DNA from: Bacteroidetes bacterium HGW-Bacteroidetes-3
GTDB taxonomy: Bacteria; Bacteroidota; Bacteroidia; Flavobacteriales; Flavobacteriaceae
Assembly: GCA_002842505.1 (NCBI GenBank)
Contig: PHDE01000003.1
Coordinates: 1-62,533, forward strand
Direction of reading: 5' to 3'
Length of the DNA: 62,533 nucleotides
Made by a program: the position numbers and the translations under genes. Positions 41,260-49,793 of the stretch are shown piece by piece. The notes below the pieces were generated by a model. That model worked only from the letters and a program-made list of their open reading frames with translations. It was not told the DNA's origin and ran no database searches. Every line of letters begins with the position of its first letter. Position 1 is the first letter of the stretch.

Positions 41260-41976
41260 ATGAAGTTAGCCATTTTAGCTATAGGCGCACATCCGGATGA
41301 TGTGGAATTGGGATGCGGCGCAACGCTGGCAAAAGAAATCTCATTGGGAAAAAAAGTCGGAATTTTAGATTTAACCAAAGGAGAATTGGGTACAAGGGGA
41401 TCTGCTGAAATTAGGGCTGAAGAAGCAAAAAATGGCGCAAAAATTTTAGGGGTTGAAGTAAGGGAAAATTTAGGTTTTGCTGACGGGTTTTTTGTAAATG
41501 ATGAAAAACACCAACTGGAAATTATTAAAATAATACGAAAATACCAGCCTGAAATTGTGTTGTGCAATGCTTTTGACGACCGGCATATTGATCACCCAAA
41601 AGGAAGTAAATTGGTTTCCGATGCTTGTTTTTTATCGGGTTTGGTAAAAGTTGAAACCAAATTGGATGGCGTAAAACAAGAAGCCTGGCGGCCAAAATTT
41701 GTGTATCATTATATTCAATGGAAAAATTTGGAGCCCGATTTTGTGGTGGACGTCACGGGATTTATAGACAAAAAAATGGAAGCCGTAAAAGCCTACAGTT
41801 CCCAATTTTATGATCCTAACAGTAAAGAGCCAACTTCGCCAATTTCGAGCAAAAACTTTTTGGACAGTGTAAAATATAGGGCGCAGGACTTAGGCCGATT
41901 GGTAGGCGTGGAGTATGCAGAAGGCTTCAATACAGAGCGTTATGTGGCCGTAAAATCTTTTGATAATTTAGTGTAA
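41260..41976 (+). CDS. bshB1: Bacillithiol biosynthesis deacetylase BshB1
   Basis: Zinc-dependent LmbE/PIG-L deacetylase that converts GlcNAc-malate to GlcN-malate. AIGAHPDDVELGCGATLA (about residues 7-24) holds the AHPDD zinc motif, and NAFDDRHIDHPKGSKL (about 103-118) holds the HxDH motif. 238 residues is the usual length, and the family segment DLTKGELGTRGSAEIRAEEA (about 38-57) separates BshB1 from other LmbE proteins. Second pathway gene in this window besides bshC. tRNA-His follows about 50 bases after. Confidence 0.95.
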   Translation: MKLAILAIGAHPDDVELGCGATLAKEISLGKKVGILDLTKGELGTRGSAEIRAEEAKNGAKILGVEVRENLGFADGFFVNDEKHQLEIIKIIRKYQPEIVLCNAFDDRHIDHPKGSKLVSDACFLSGLVKVETKLDGVKQEAWRPKFVYHYIQWKNLEPDFVVDVTGFIDKKMEAVKAYSSQFYDPNSKEPTSPISSKNFLDSVKYRAQDLGRLVGVEYAEGFNTERYVAVKSFDNLV

Positions 41977-41982
41977 AATTGT

Positions 41983-42012
41983 TTGCAGAAAATTAGAAAT
42001 GTTTTACATTTG
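41983..42012 (+). promoter_or_regulatory. tRNA-His promoter
   Basis: TTG (41983-41985), 19-base spacer, TACATTTG (42005-42012): an exact match to the Bacteroidetes consensus. Confidence 0.8.
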
Positions 42013-42028
42013 CATCCGCAAGTTATAT

Positions 42029-42103
42029 GGTGGTTGTAGCTCAGCTGGTTAGAGCATCGGTTTGTGGTACCGAGGGTCGCCGGTTCGAACCCGGTCTTCC
42101 ACC
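42029..42103 (+). tRNA. tRNA-His (GTG anticodon)
   Basis: Cloverleaf is readable: D arm GCTC/GAGC, anticodon stem TCGGT-TTGTGGT-ACCGA with anticodon GTG, T arm GCCGG-TTCGAAC-CCGGT. Position 42029 supplies the extra 5' G (G-1) of histidine tRNAs, opposite C73. The acceptor stem GTGGTTG / CTTCCAC has two adjacent T-T mismatches. A full CCA end is not encoded. Confidence 0.92.
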
Positions 42104-42110
42104 CAAAATT

Positions 42111-42137
42111 AAAGGTCTGTTTTTCAGGCCTTTTTTT
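42111..42137 (+). terminator. Terminator after tRNA-His
   Basis: AAAGGTCTG-tttt-CAGGCCTTT with a following T run; one G-T pair in the stem. Confidence 0.75.
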
Positions 42138-42148
42138 GTGGAATTGTA

Positions 42149-42169
42149 GGAACAGGTCGCGACCTGTCC
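42149..42169. repeat. Palindromic repeat ACAGGTCGCGACCTGT
   Basis: Perfect 16-bp palindrome (42152-42167) with near-perfect flanks, between the tRNA terminator and the hip operators. Looks like a dispersed element; this is the only copy in the window. Confidence 0.6.
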
Positions 42170-42293
42170 GTTCTGAAAGTTAATTGTTAGAAGTTTAACC
42201 CAAAATTGTTTATTTGTTTATTTGTCGACAAATCCAAAATCAAAAATCCTACATCAAAAATGCTACATCTTAAATAATTTAACTATTTATTTA

Positions 42294-42454
42294 TTGGTAA
42301 ATACCAACATTAACTATGTTTTTAGGTATTATTGTATGTAAATACCGTCATTTTTCTTACTCTTTTTTTGTTTGTATGTAATTATTTCATACTTTTGTTG
42401 GAAAATACTAACATTAAGACCTTAAAAAGCATTTAATGATGGAAAATACTAACA
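42294..42454 (+). promoter_or_regulatory. hipBA operator region
   Basis: TTGGTA-AA-TACCAA (42294-42307), GGTATT-10 nt-AATACC (42325-42346), and two copies of TGGAAAATACTAACA (42399-42413 and 42440-42454), the last overlapping the hipB start. All share a (T/G)GnAnATACnAAC-like core, as expected for an autoregulatory HipB. Confidence 0.6.
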
Positions 42455-42783
42455 ATAATTGGGCAGCCATGAGTGATGCTGCAATAATAGCATCCATTGG
42501 AAATTATATAAAAGAGCAACGTTTACTTCAAAATAAATCGCAGGCAAAATTGGCAGAGGAGGCAGGAATCAATCGTTGGACAATAAGCCAGATTGAAAAT
42601 GGTGAGGCTATTACCTTACTTTCCCTAATACAAATATTGAGAGCGCTAAACTTATTGCATATTTTAGATATTTTTAAAATGGAGCAACAAGTAAGTCCTA
42701 TTGCATTGGCTAAACTGGCAAAACAAAAAAGGCAACGTGCCAGCGGTAAACATATTGAAGAACAACCTGAAACAGATTGGTAA
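42436..42783 (+). CDS. hipB: HipB-type antitoxin, XRE-family regulator, 115 aa
   Basis: Helix-turn-helix XRE domain at about residues 24-80 (SQAKLAEEAGINRWTISQIE is the HTH core; GEAITLLSLIQILRALNLL follows). The C-terminal tail (LAKLAKQKRQRASG...ETDW) resembles that of HipB-type proteins. Two adjacent ATG codons at the start leave a one-residue uncertainty. It overlaps hipA by 7 bases, the usual toxin-antitoxin layout. Confidence 0.88.
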   Translation: MMENTNNNWAAMSDAAIIASIGNYIKEQRLLQNKSQAKLAEEAGINRWTISQIENGEAITLLSLIQILRALNLLHILDIFKMEQQVSPIALAKLAKQKRQRASGKHIEEQPETDW

Positions 42784-44090
42784 TGGTAACAACAGCATTT
42801 GTAAAAATATGGGGAGAAACCATAGGAGCGGTTGCTTGGAATGAAGCTACCGGCATTGCCAGTTTCGAGTTTGATTCAAAGATATCGCAATTGGGCTGGG
42901 ATTTGGCTCCCATCAAAATGCCTATTTCCCAAACCAATAGAATCTTTTCTTTTCCCGAACTGCGCGCGCCAAGAAACAGCGAGTTTGACACCTTTAAAGG
43001 ATTGCCGGGTTTGTTGGCCGATGTATTGCCCGATAAATATGGAAATCAGTTGATAAATGTGTGGTTGGCGCAGAGCGGACGTCCTATAAACAGTATGAAT
43101 CCCGTAGAACAATTATGCTTTATAGGAACAAGAGGAATGGGCGCATTGGAGTTTGAACCAAGTACATTAGCACCCAATAAGCAAGCATTTTCAATTGAGA
43201 TCAATAGCTTGGTGAACATTGCACAAAAAATGCTTTCAAAAAGAGACGCTTTTGGAGTCAACCTTCAGGAAGATGAACAAAAAGCAATGATGGAAATTCT
43301 CAAAATTGGAACTTCAGCAGGTGGCGCCAGACCAAAAGCTGTGATTGCTTATGATGAAAAAACAGGAGAAGTAAAATCCGGGCAGGCAAATGCGCCAAAA
43401 GGATTTGAACATTGGTTGATAAAGCTTGATGGTGTAAGCGATGCGCAATTTGGAGAAAGTAATGGTTACGGCAGCGTTGAAATGGCCTATTATTTAATGG
43501 CGAAAGATTGTGGCATAGATATGATGGAATCTAAATTGTTGGAAGAAAATAATCGAGCGCATTTTATGACCAAACGTTTTGACAGGGAAGGAAACAATAC
43601 AAAGCATCATATACAGACATTATGCGCGATGCAGCATTTCGATTTTAACGAGGTAACAAGTTTTAGCTATGAACAGCTTTTTCAAACAATGCGCATTTTA
43701 AGGCTTCCATACCCACAAGCTGAACAAATATTTCACAGAATGGTGTTCAATGTATTGGCAAAAAATTGTGATGATCATACCAAAAATTTTGCATTCCAAC
43801 TCAAAAAGGATCAAAAATGGGAAATTACCCCAGCTTATGATGTTTGCCACGCCTATAGGCCAAACAGTACTTGGGTAAGTCAGCACGCATTAAGTATCAA
43901 TGGCAAAAGAACCAACATTTCAAAAGAGGATTTGTTAATCGTTGCAAAATCAATGAACATTAAAAAAGCAGCACATATCATTACAGAAATCAGTAAGAAG
44001 GTGGAAAATTGGGAAACTTATGCTGAAATCACAAAAGTAAAGCCAGCATTGCGCGAAGCCATAAAAACAACCTTAATACAACTGCATTAA
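42777..44090 (+). CDS. hipA: HipA-type serine/threonine kinase toxin, 437 aa
   Basis: HipA-like kinase that phosphorylates a translation target in related systems. The N-terminal HipA_N domain is at about 1-110. Phosphate-binding loop GTSAGGARPKAVIAYD (about 181-196), HWLIKLDG (about 213-220), HFMTKRFDREG (about 261-271), the catalytic loop FNVLAKNCDDHTKNFAFQL (about 324-342) and the metal-binding ITPAYDVCHAY (about 350-360) are all present, so it looks active. Target unknown; relatives modify an aminoacyl-tRNA synthetase. Confidence 0.9.
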   Translation: MVMVTTAFVKIWGETIGAVAWNEATGIASFEFDSKISQLGWDLAPIKMPISQTNRIFSFPELRAPRNSEFDTFKGLPGLLADVLPDKYGNQLINVWLAQSGRPINSMNPVEQLCFIGTRGMGALEFEPSTLAPNKQAFSIEINSLVNIAQKMLSKRDAFGVNLQEDEQKAMMEILKIGTSAGGARPKAVIAYDEKTGEVKSGQANAPKGFEHWLIKLDGVSDAQFGESNGYGSVEMAYYLMAKDCGIDMMESKLLEENNRAHFMTKRFDREGNNTKHHIQTLCAMQHFDFNEVTSFSYEQLFQTMRILRLPYPQAEQIFHRMVFNVLAKNCDDHTKNFAFQLKKDQKWEITPAYDVCHAYRPNSTWVSQHALSINGKRTNISKEDLLIVAKSMNIKKAAHIITEISKKVENWETYAEITKVKPALREAIKTTLIQLH

Positions 44091-44109
44091 AAAGGCGTAA
44101 TTGTTTGTT

Positions 44110-44400
44110 TTCAGGATTCAAAATCCAAAATCCAAAATTCAACATTCAAAATCCAATATTCAAAATCCAAAATCCAAAATCCAAAATCCAACATCCAACA
44201 TTCAAAATTCAACATTCAAAATTCAAAATTCAAAATCCAAAATTCAAAATTCAAAATCCAAAATCATAAATCCAAAATCATAAATCCAAAATTCAACATT
44301 CAAAATCCAAAATTCAACATTCAACATCCAACATTCAACATTCAAAATCCAAATTCAACATCAAAAATCGTACATCGTAAATCATACATTGTAAATCCAA
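44110..44400. repeat. CAAAATCCAAAATTCAACATT minisatellite, 290 bp
   Basis: Degenerate 8-10-bp units (caaaatc, caaaattc, caacattc) fill the gap between hipA and recG. The 60-residue ORF 44101..44283 in the track is just their translation. No gene in this stretch. Confidence 0.9.
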
Positions 44401-44406
44401 AATTCT

Positions 44407-44414
44407 TACCTTCG
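44407..44414 (+). promoter_or_regulatory. -7 box of recG
   Basis: TACCTTCG, one base from TAnnTTTG, 17 bases before the start codon, just outside the minisatellite. Confidence 0.4.
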
Positions 44415-44431
44415 TTTTTTGAAAAATCCAA

Positions 44432-46537
44432 ATGTCAAACAATAATTTACAAACTTCAATTTCCTATTTAAAAGGCGTGGGGCCCGGAAGAGCCGATTTG
44501 TTGAAATCGGAATTAGGCATCCGCACGTTTGGCGATTTGGTGAATTTTTTTCCGAACCGTTATATTGACAGATCGCAGTTCCTAAAAATAAACCAGTTGC
44601 AACAAAATACTTCTGAAATTCAGGTTTTGGGAAAAATAACGGAATTGAGAACTGTGCAGCAGCCAAAAGGAAGCAGGTTGGTCGCCACTTTTGTTGATGA
44701 AACCGGTATTATGGAATTGGTATGGTTCAGGGGCGTAAAATGGATTAAAGAGTCGATTAAGTTAAATACGCCTTACGTGATTTTTGGTAAGACAAATTAT
44801 TTTAAAGGCATGTTTTCTATGCCGCATCCTGAAATGGAATTGCTCACGGAATACCATAAAAGTCTGCGCACTGCCATGCAGCCTGTATATCCTTCTACCG
44901 AAAAATTGGTGAACAAGAGTGTGACCAATAGGGTGATTTCCAAAATGATCCAGAGTTTGTTTGAAGAACTGAACGGAAATTTTAAGGAAACGCTTTCAGT
45001 TTCAATCATCGAAAAATTAAATCTCATTTCAAAAAATGAAGCATTGCTGAATATCCATTTTCCCAGAAATCAGGAATTGCTGACCAAAGCGCAAAACCGA
45101 CTTAAATTTGAGGAGTTCTTTTTTATCCAGTTACAATTGCTTCGGAAAAAATTACTCCGAAAATCGAGGTTTAAAGGGTATCCTTTTTTAAAAGTGGGAG
45201 ATTATTTTAACTATTTTTATAAAAACAACCTTCCTTTTGAACTCACAAATGCCCAAAAACGCGTACTGAAGGAAATCAGAAAAGATATGGGATCCAATGC
45301 CCAAATGAACCGTTTATTGCAAGGCGATGTAGGTTCCGGAAAAACCATTGTGGCGCTGCTTAGCATATTAATTGCATTGGACAACGGATTTCAGGCGGCG
45401 TTTATGGCACCTACAGAAATACTGGCGACACAACATTTTAATGCGCTGACAAATTTGCTGAAAGGAATGAATGTTCAAGTAAAATTGTTAACGGGATCAA
45501 CAAAAAACAAAGAAAGGAAAATCATTCACCAACAATTGGAATCGGGCGAATTGCATATTTTAATAGGAACTCACGCGCTGATTGAAGATAAGGTGAAATT
45601 TCATAATTTGGGAATTGCCATTATCGACGAACAACACCGTTTTGGGGTGGAACAACGTTCAAAATTATGGAAAAAAAATTTATTGCCTCCGCATATTTTG
45701 GTAATGACCGCAACGCCAATTCCCCGTACTTTGGCTATGAGTTTGTATGGCGATTTGGACATTTCCGTAATTGATGAACTGCCGCCCAACAGAAAAGAAG
45801 TGGTTACGGCGCATCGCTATGATGCAAACCGACTTTCGGTATTTAAATTTTTGAAAGAAGAAATTGCCAAAGGCCGGCAGGTTTATGTAGTTTATCCGCT
45901 AATTAATGAGTCCGAAGCCATGGATTATAAAGATTTAATGGATGGCTATGAAAGCATTACGCGCGAATTTCCCAAACCTAAATATCAGATTAGCATTGTG
46001 CACGGACAAATGAAAGCAGAGGACAAAGCCTATGAAATGCAACGTTTTCAAAAAGGGGAAACACAAATTATGGTGGCAACCACAGTGATTGAAGTGGGCG
46101 TGGATATTCCAAATTCAAGCGTAATGGTGATAGAAAGCGCCGAGCGTTTTGGCATTTCGCAATTGCATCAGTTGCGCGGAAGGGTTGGGCGAGGGGCAGA
46201 ACAGAGTTATTGCATTTTGATGTCCAGTTTTAAATTGTCCGACGATGCAAAAGTGAGGTTAAAAACGATGGTGGAAACCAGTGACGGATTCAAGATTGCG
46301 GAAGTCGATTTAAAGCTGCGGGGACCCGGAAATTTAATGGGAACGCAACAAAGCGGTGTTTTGAACCTAAAAATTGCAGATATTGTTAAAGATGCCAACA
46401 TTTTAAAAACGGCCAGAACTTTGGCCATGGAAATTTTGGAAAAAGATCCAGATTTAAATGCGCCAGAAAATAGATTTATTAAAGTTGCTTATCAGGAACT
46501 CAGCAAAGACAGTACACTTTGGGTGAATATTAGCTAA
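44432..46537 (+). CDS. recG: ATP-dependent DNA helicase RecG
   Basis: Branch-migration helicase that remodels stalled forks. Wedge/OB domain at about 50-150. Helicase motifs: Q-like FELTNAQKRVLKEI (about 269-282), Walker A LQGDVGSGKTIVALL (about 294-308), DEAH-type IIDEQHRFGVEQR (about 396-408), motif III MTATPIPRTLAMSL (about 425-438), motif VI LHQLRGRVGRGAEQSYC (about 576-592). Full length at 701. Confidence 0.96.
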   Translation: MSNNNLQTSISYLKGVGPGRADLLKSELGIRTFGDLVNFFPNRYIDRSQFLKINQLQQNTSEIQVLGKITELRTVQQPKGSRLVATFVDETGIMELVWFRGVKWIKESIKLNTPYVIFGKTNYFKGMFSMPHPEMELLTEYHKSLRTAMQPVYPSTEKLVNKSVTNRVISKMIQSLFEELNGNFKETLSVSIIEKLNLISKNEALLNIHFPRNQELLTKAQNRLKFEEFFFIQLQLLRKKLLRKSRFKGYPFLKVGDYFNYFYKNNLPFELTNAQKRVLKEIRKDMGSNAQMNRLLQGDVGSGKTIVALLSILIALDNGFQAAFMAPTEILATQHFNALTNLLKGMNVQVKLLTGSTKNKERKIIHQQLESGELHILIGTHALIEDKVKFHNLGIAIIDEQHRFGVEQRSKLWKKNLLPPHILVMTATPIPRTLAMSLYGDLDISVIDELPPNRKEVVTAHRYDANRLSVFKFLKEEIAKGRQVYVVYPLINESEAMDYKDLMDGYESITREFPKPKYQISIVHGQMKAEDKAYEMQRFQKGETQIMVATTVIEVGVDIPNSSVMVIESAERFGISQLHQLRGRVGRGAEQSYCILMSSFKLSDDAKVRLKTMVETSDGFKIAEVDLKLRGPGNLMGTQQSGVLNLKIADIVKDANILKTARTLAMEILEKDPDLNAPENRFIKVAYQELSKDSTLWVNIS

Positions 46538-46541
46538 CAAA

Positions 46542-46637
46542 AAAGGGTTTCTAAGAAGTTAATTTTTCAAAAGTGAATTTTTTTTGCCAACTACAGCCTC
46601 AATTCAATTCTTATGTTTAACTTTTTGGAAACCCTTT
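46542..46637 (+). terminator. Long-loop hairpin after recG
   Basis: AAAGGGTTTC (46542-46551) / GAAACCCTTT (46628-46637) around a 76-base AT-rich loop, 4 bases after the recG stop. Same layout as the hairpin after lpdA. Confidence 0.5.
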
Positions 46638-46907
46638 AAGAACAATAAAACAAATCAATCAATCAATATTATATTTTTAACCAATTTCAATTTATTTGGC
46701 ATTGGTTTTTCTAATTGCCTACGCAACAATAATACGATTTCATTTTCGATGTAACTGTTAAAGAAATTATAAAATAATTTTTATGGAAAAGGAAATTTTA
46801 CTTCGCAAATAGCTAAAAAATACTTAAATAATTGATAATTAAGGCTAACTTCATAAATTACGGCAATCTAATTTAAAAAATATTTTAGGCCTACCTAACT
46901 TTTTGGT

Positions 46908-46996
46908 GGGCGTTACCACAAGGGTCGCGCCTTTCGCTACAATCTTTTTTTCGGTAAAAAACCTCAAAAAAGTATTTCCACTACAGTCCCTAACGC
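46908..46996. repeat. GGGCGTT...CCCTAACGC structured element, copy A
   Basis: Conserved ends GGGCGTTACC and CCCTAACGC, with GGGTCG and TTTCGCT in between. The centre forms CTTTTTT-GG/CC-AAAAAAG. A second copy with a different central hairpin is at 52179-52267. The rest of 46640-47124 has no gene; a TTGCCTACGCAA inverted repeat is near 46714. Confidence 0.7.
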
Positions 46997-47091
46997 AGCT
47001 TATCGTTAAAACAAAACAAATCGTAAATCAAAAATCGTATAGTGTAAATCAAAAAAAACAATATGAATAGAAACAACTGAATTGTATTTTT

Positions 47092-47099
47092 TATCTTTG
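47092..47099 (+). promoter_or_regulatory. -7 box of pheT
   Basis: TATCTTTG, exact fit to TAnnTTTG, 26 bases before the start codon; no TTG at -33 spacing. Confidence 0.5.
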
Positions 47100-47124
47100 C
47101 AACTTGTCAAAAATCTAAACAAAT

Positions 47125-49551
47125 ATGAAAATATCGTACAATTGGTTAAAACAATTTTTGAAGGTGGACTGGGAAGCTGAAAAAACAGGAGAATTGTTAA
47201 CCGATTTAGGCCTTGAAGTTGAAGGAATAGAAACCGTTGAATCCATAAAAGGAAGCTTGGCTGGTGTTGTGGTGGGTAGAGTTTTAACTTGTATCCAACA
47301 TCCAAATGCCGACCGATTAAAGATTACCACAGTTGATATAGGAACTGGTGAACCCTTGCAAATTGTTTGCGGAGCGCCCAATGTGGCGGTCGGACAAACA
47401 GTGCCGGTGGCAACAATAGGTACTATGTTGTATGATGATAAAGGCGAAGGTTTTGTAATTAAAAAGGGCAAAATAAGAGGAGAGGAAAGTCACGGAATGA
47501 TTTGCGCCGAAGATGAGTTGGGTATTGGAAGCGACCACGATGGAATCATGGTTTTGGAAGATACAATTGCTGCTGGAACTGCTGTGGCCAACGTTTTTCA
47601 GGTGGAATCAGATCAGGTTTTTGAAATCGGATTGACGCCAAACCGGGCAGATGCCATGAGTCATTACGGAACGGCAAGGGATTTGCGCGCCGGATTGTTG
47701 CAACGCCAAATTTCGCTGGAATTAATTTCTCCTTCCGTGAGTAATTTTCATGTGGACGACCGGACCTTAAAAATTGATGTGGATGTTGAGGACATTGAAA
47801 AAGCGCCAAGATATGTTGGAATCACAATTTCTGGCATCACTATAAAAGAATCGCCTTCTTGGCTTCAAAATAAATTGAAAGCCATTGGCATAAAACCCAT
47901 AAATAATGTGGTGGACGTAACCAATTACGTGCTTCATGAATTGGGTCAGCCTTTGCACGCTTTTGATGCCGCAGCGGTAAAAGGCAATAAAATTATTGTG
48001 AAAACACTGCCAACCGGAACCAAATTTACAACACTTGACGGCGTAGAACGCGAATTGCACGAAGAGGATTTAATGATTTGCAACGGCATTGAAGAACCAA
48101 TGTGCATAGCCGGGGTTTTTGGCGGTTTGCATTCTGGCGTTTCGGAAAACACTTCTTCCATATTTTTGGAAAGTGCCTATTTCAATTCGGTTGCCATTCG
48201 AAAAACGGCAAAAAGACACGCGCTTAATACCGATGCCTCTTTTAGATTTGAAAGAGGAATAGATCCAAATATCACCAAATATGCCTTAAAACATGCGGCA
48301 AATTTAATTTTGGAAGTTGCCGGAGGAAAAATTTCTTCTGAAATAGTGGATATGTATCCGGTAAAAATCGAAGATTTTCAAGTCTTTTTGTCCTATGAAA
48401 AAATGGATCGTTTAATTGGCGCAAGAATTCCAAGGGAAACGGTTAAAAATATATTGGCTTCTTTAGAGATAAAATTTAACAGCGTAACGGAGGCCGGACT
48501 CGGATTGACAATTCCTTCCTATCGTGTTGATGTGACCAGAGAAGCGGATGTGATTGAAGAAATATTGCGTGTTTATGGCTATAACAATGTGGAATTTTCC
48601 CACAAACTGAATACCTCAATTTCTTTTTCTGAATTTAATGGCATTAAAATTGAAAATGTGGTTGCCAATCAGTTAATTTCACAGGGATTTAATGAAACCA
48701 TGGCGAATTCATTGACAAAAGCGGACTATGTTTTGTTGTCTGAAACGCTTAAGGAAGAACACAATGTGGTTATTGTGAATCCGTTAAGCAACGATTTAGG
48801 TGTAATGCGCCAATCGCTGTTATTCAGCGGATTAGAATCTGTAATATACAACCTGAACAGAAAAAACAATGCGTTAAAATTCTTTGAATTCGGAAAATCG
48901 TACCACCATTTTGAAAGTGGTTATCAAGAACAAAAACACTTAACTTTATTTGTCACCGGAAACAGAACTGCCAACCATTGGAATATTTCCCAGAAAACTT
49001 CAGATTTCTTTTATTTGAAAGGAGTTGCCAATGCTTTATTGCAACGTTTGGGCATTCAAAACATTAAAATTGCACCGGTAAAAAACGAGGTTTTTTCTGA
49101 AGGAATTTCCTTAAATTCAGGAAAAATAAAATTAGCGGATTTAGGTTTGGTAAAACAAGCTGTTTTGAAAGAATTTGGTATCAAACAAGAAGTGCTGTTT
49201 GCAGATTTTAATTGGGATAATGTGTTAAAAGTTACAGGAAAATCACAAATTAAAGTAACGGAATTACCTAAATTTCCTTCAGTAAAAAGAGATTTTGCCT
49301 TATTGTTGGACAAAGAAATTACCTTTGGTGAATTGTACAATCTGGCTTTTCAGGCAGAAAAAAGCCTTTTGAAAGAAATGGATTTGTTTGATGTGTATGA
49401 AGGAGAAAATTTGGAAGAAGGAAAAAAATCTTATGCCGTAAGTTTCTTGCTCCAAGATGAAACCAAAACCTTAACCGATGTTCAAATTGATAAAGTGATG
49501 CAAAAACTGCAACAAACTTTCGAAAAAAATGTTGGGGCAACACTTAGATAA
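47125..49551 (+). CDS. pheT: Phenylalanyl-tRNA synthetase beta subunit
   Basis: Beta subunit of the alpha2beta2 enzyme. N-terminal MKISYNWLKQFLKVDWEAEK, a tRNA-binding domain (about 40-150, VVVGRVLTCIQHPNADRLKI), B3/B4 editing domain (about 215-390, ISIFLESAYFNSVAIRKTAK region), B5 (about 405-470) and the C-terminal FDX-ACB domain (about 715-808, ELPKFPSVKRDFALLLDKEI). 808 residues, full length. pheS is not next to it. Confidence 0.96.
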   Translation: MKISYNWLKQFLKVDWEAEKTGELLTDLGLEVEGIETVESIKGSLAGVVVGRVLTCIQHPNADRLKITTVDIGTGEPLQIVCGAPNVAVGQTVPVATIGTMLYDDKGEGFVIKKGKIRGEESHGMICAEDELGIGSDHDGIMVLEDTIAAGTAVANVFQVESDQVFEIGLTPNRADAMSHYGTARDLRAGLLQRQISLELISPSVSNFHVDDRTLKIDVDVEDIEKAPRYVGITISGITIKESPSWLQNKLKAIGIKPINNVVDVTNYVLHELGQPLHAFDAAAVKGNKIIVKTLPTGTKFTTLDGVERELHEEDLMICNGIEEPMCIAGVFGGLHSGVSENTSSIFLESAYFNSVAIRKTAKRHALNTDASFRFERGIDPNITKYALKHAANLILEVAGGKISSEIVDMYPVKIEDFQVFLSYEKMDRLIGARIPRETVKNILASLEIKFNSVTEAGLGLTIPSYRVDVTREADVIEEILRVYGYNNVEFSHKLNTSISFSEFNGIKIENVVANQLISQGFNETMANSLTKADYVLLSETLKEEHNVVIVNPLSNDLGVMRQSLLFSGLESVIYNLNRKNNALKFFEFGKSYHHFESGYQEQKHLTLFVTGNRTANHWNISQKTSDFFYLKGVANALLQRLGIQNIKIAPVKNEVFSEGISLNSGKIKLADLGLVKQAVLKEFGIKQEVLFADFNWDNVLKVTGKSQIKVTELPKFPSVKRDFALLLDKEITFGELYNLAFQAEKSLLKEMDLFDVYEGENLEEGKKSYAVSFLLQDETKTLTDVQIDKVMQKLQQTFEKNVGATLR

Positions 49552-49559
49552 AGTTGAAA

Positions 49560-49650
49560 GCCTGTCTGCCGATAGGCAGGCTCAAAGTTGAAAGCTCAAA
49601 GTTAAAAGCTCAAAGTTGAAAGCTCAAAGTTGAAAGCTCAAAGTAAAAAA
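49560..49650. repeat. Palindrome plus AAAGCTCAAAGTTG minisatellite
   Basis: AGCCTGTCTGCCGATAGGCA then GGCT is a hairpin (49559-49582) directly after pheT. Five units of about 16 bp (gctcaaagttgaaa) follow. The hairpin arms resemble the CCTGCC...GGCAGG core of the 98-bp repeat copy 1. Confidence 0.7.
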
Positions 49651-49751
49651 GTCTAAAAAGCAATAGGAAATTCCATACCTACCAAAGACCGTATTTACGA
49701 GTATGATATTGCAGATTTGCAATCCGTGTATGTTATGTGAATAATAATTTT

Positions 49752-49778
49752 TTGGCATCTTTCTTTTTTTTATTTTTG
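49752..49778 (+). promoter_or_regulatory. pyrD promoter
   Basis: TTG (49752-49754), 16-base spacer, TATTTTTG (49771-49778), 15 bases before the start codon. Confidence 0.55.
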
Positions 49779-49793
49779 CATAAATAACACTTC

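Noticed and set aside
42029-44090. hipBA as part of an element integrated at tRNA-His
   Set aside because: No second copy of the tRNA 3' end, no integrase and no change in base use is seen in the window; only the position is suggestive.
44101-44283. 60-aa ORF after hipA
   Set aside because: Pure translation of the CAAAATCC repeat (QNPKSKIQ units).
46714-46735. Second MarR-type site TTGCCTACGCAA
   Set aside because: Imperfect and not near any gene start; probably chance.
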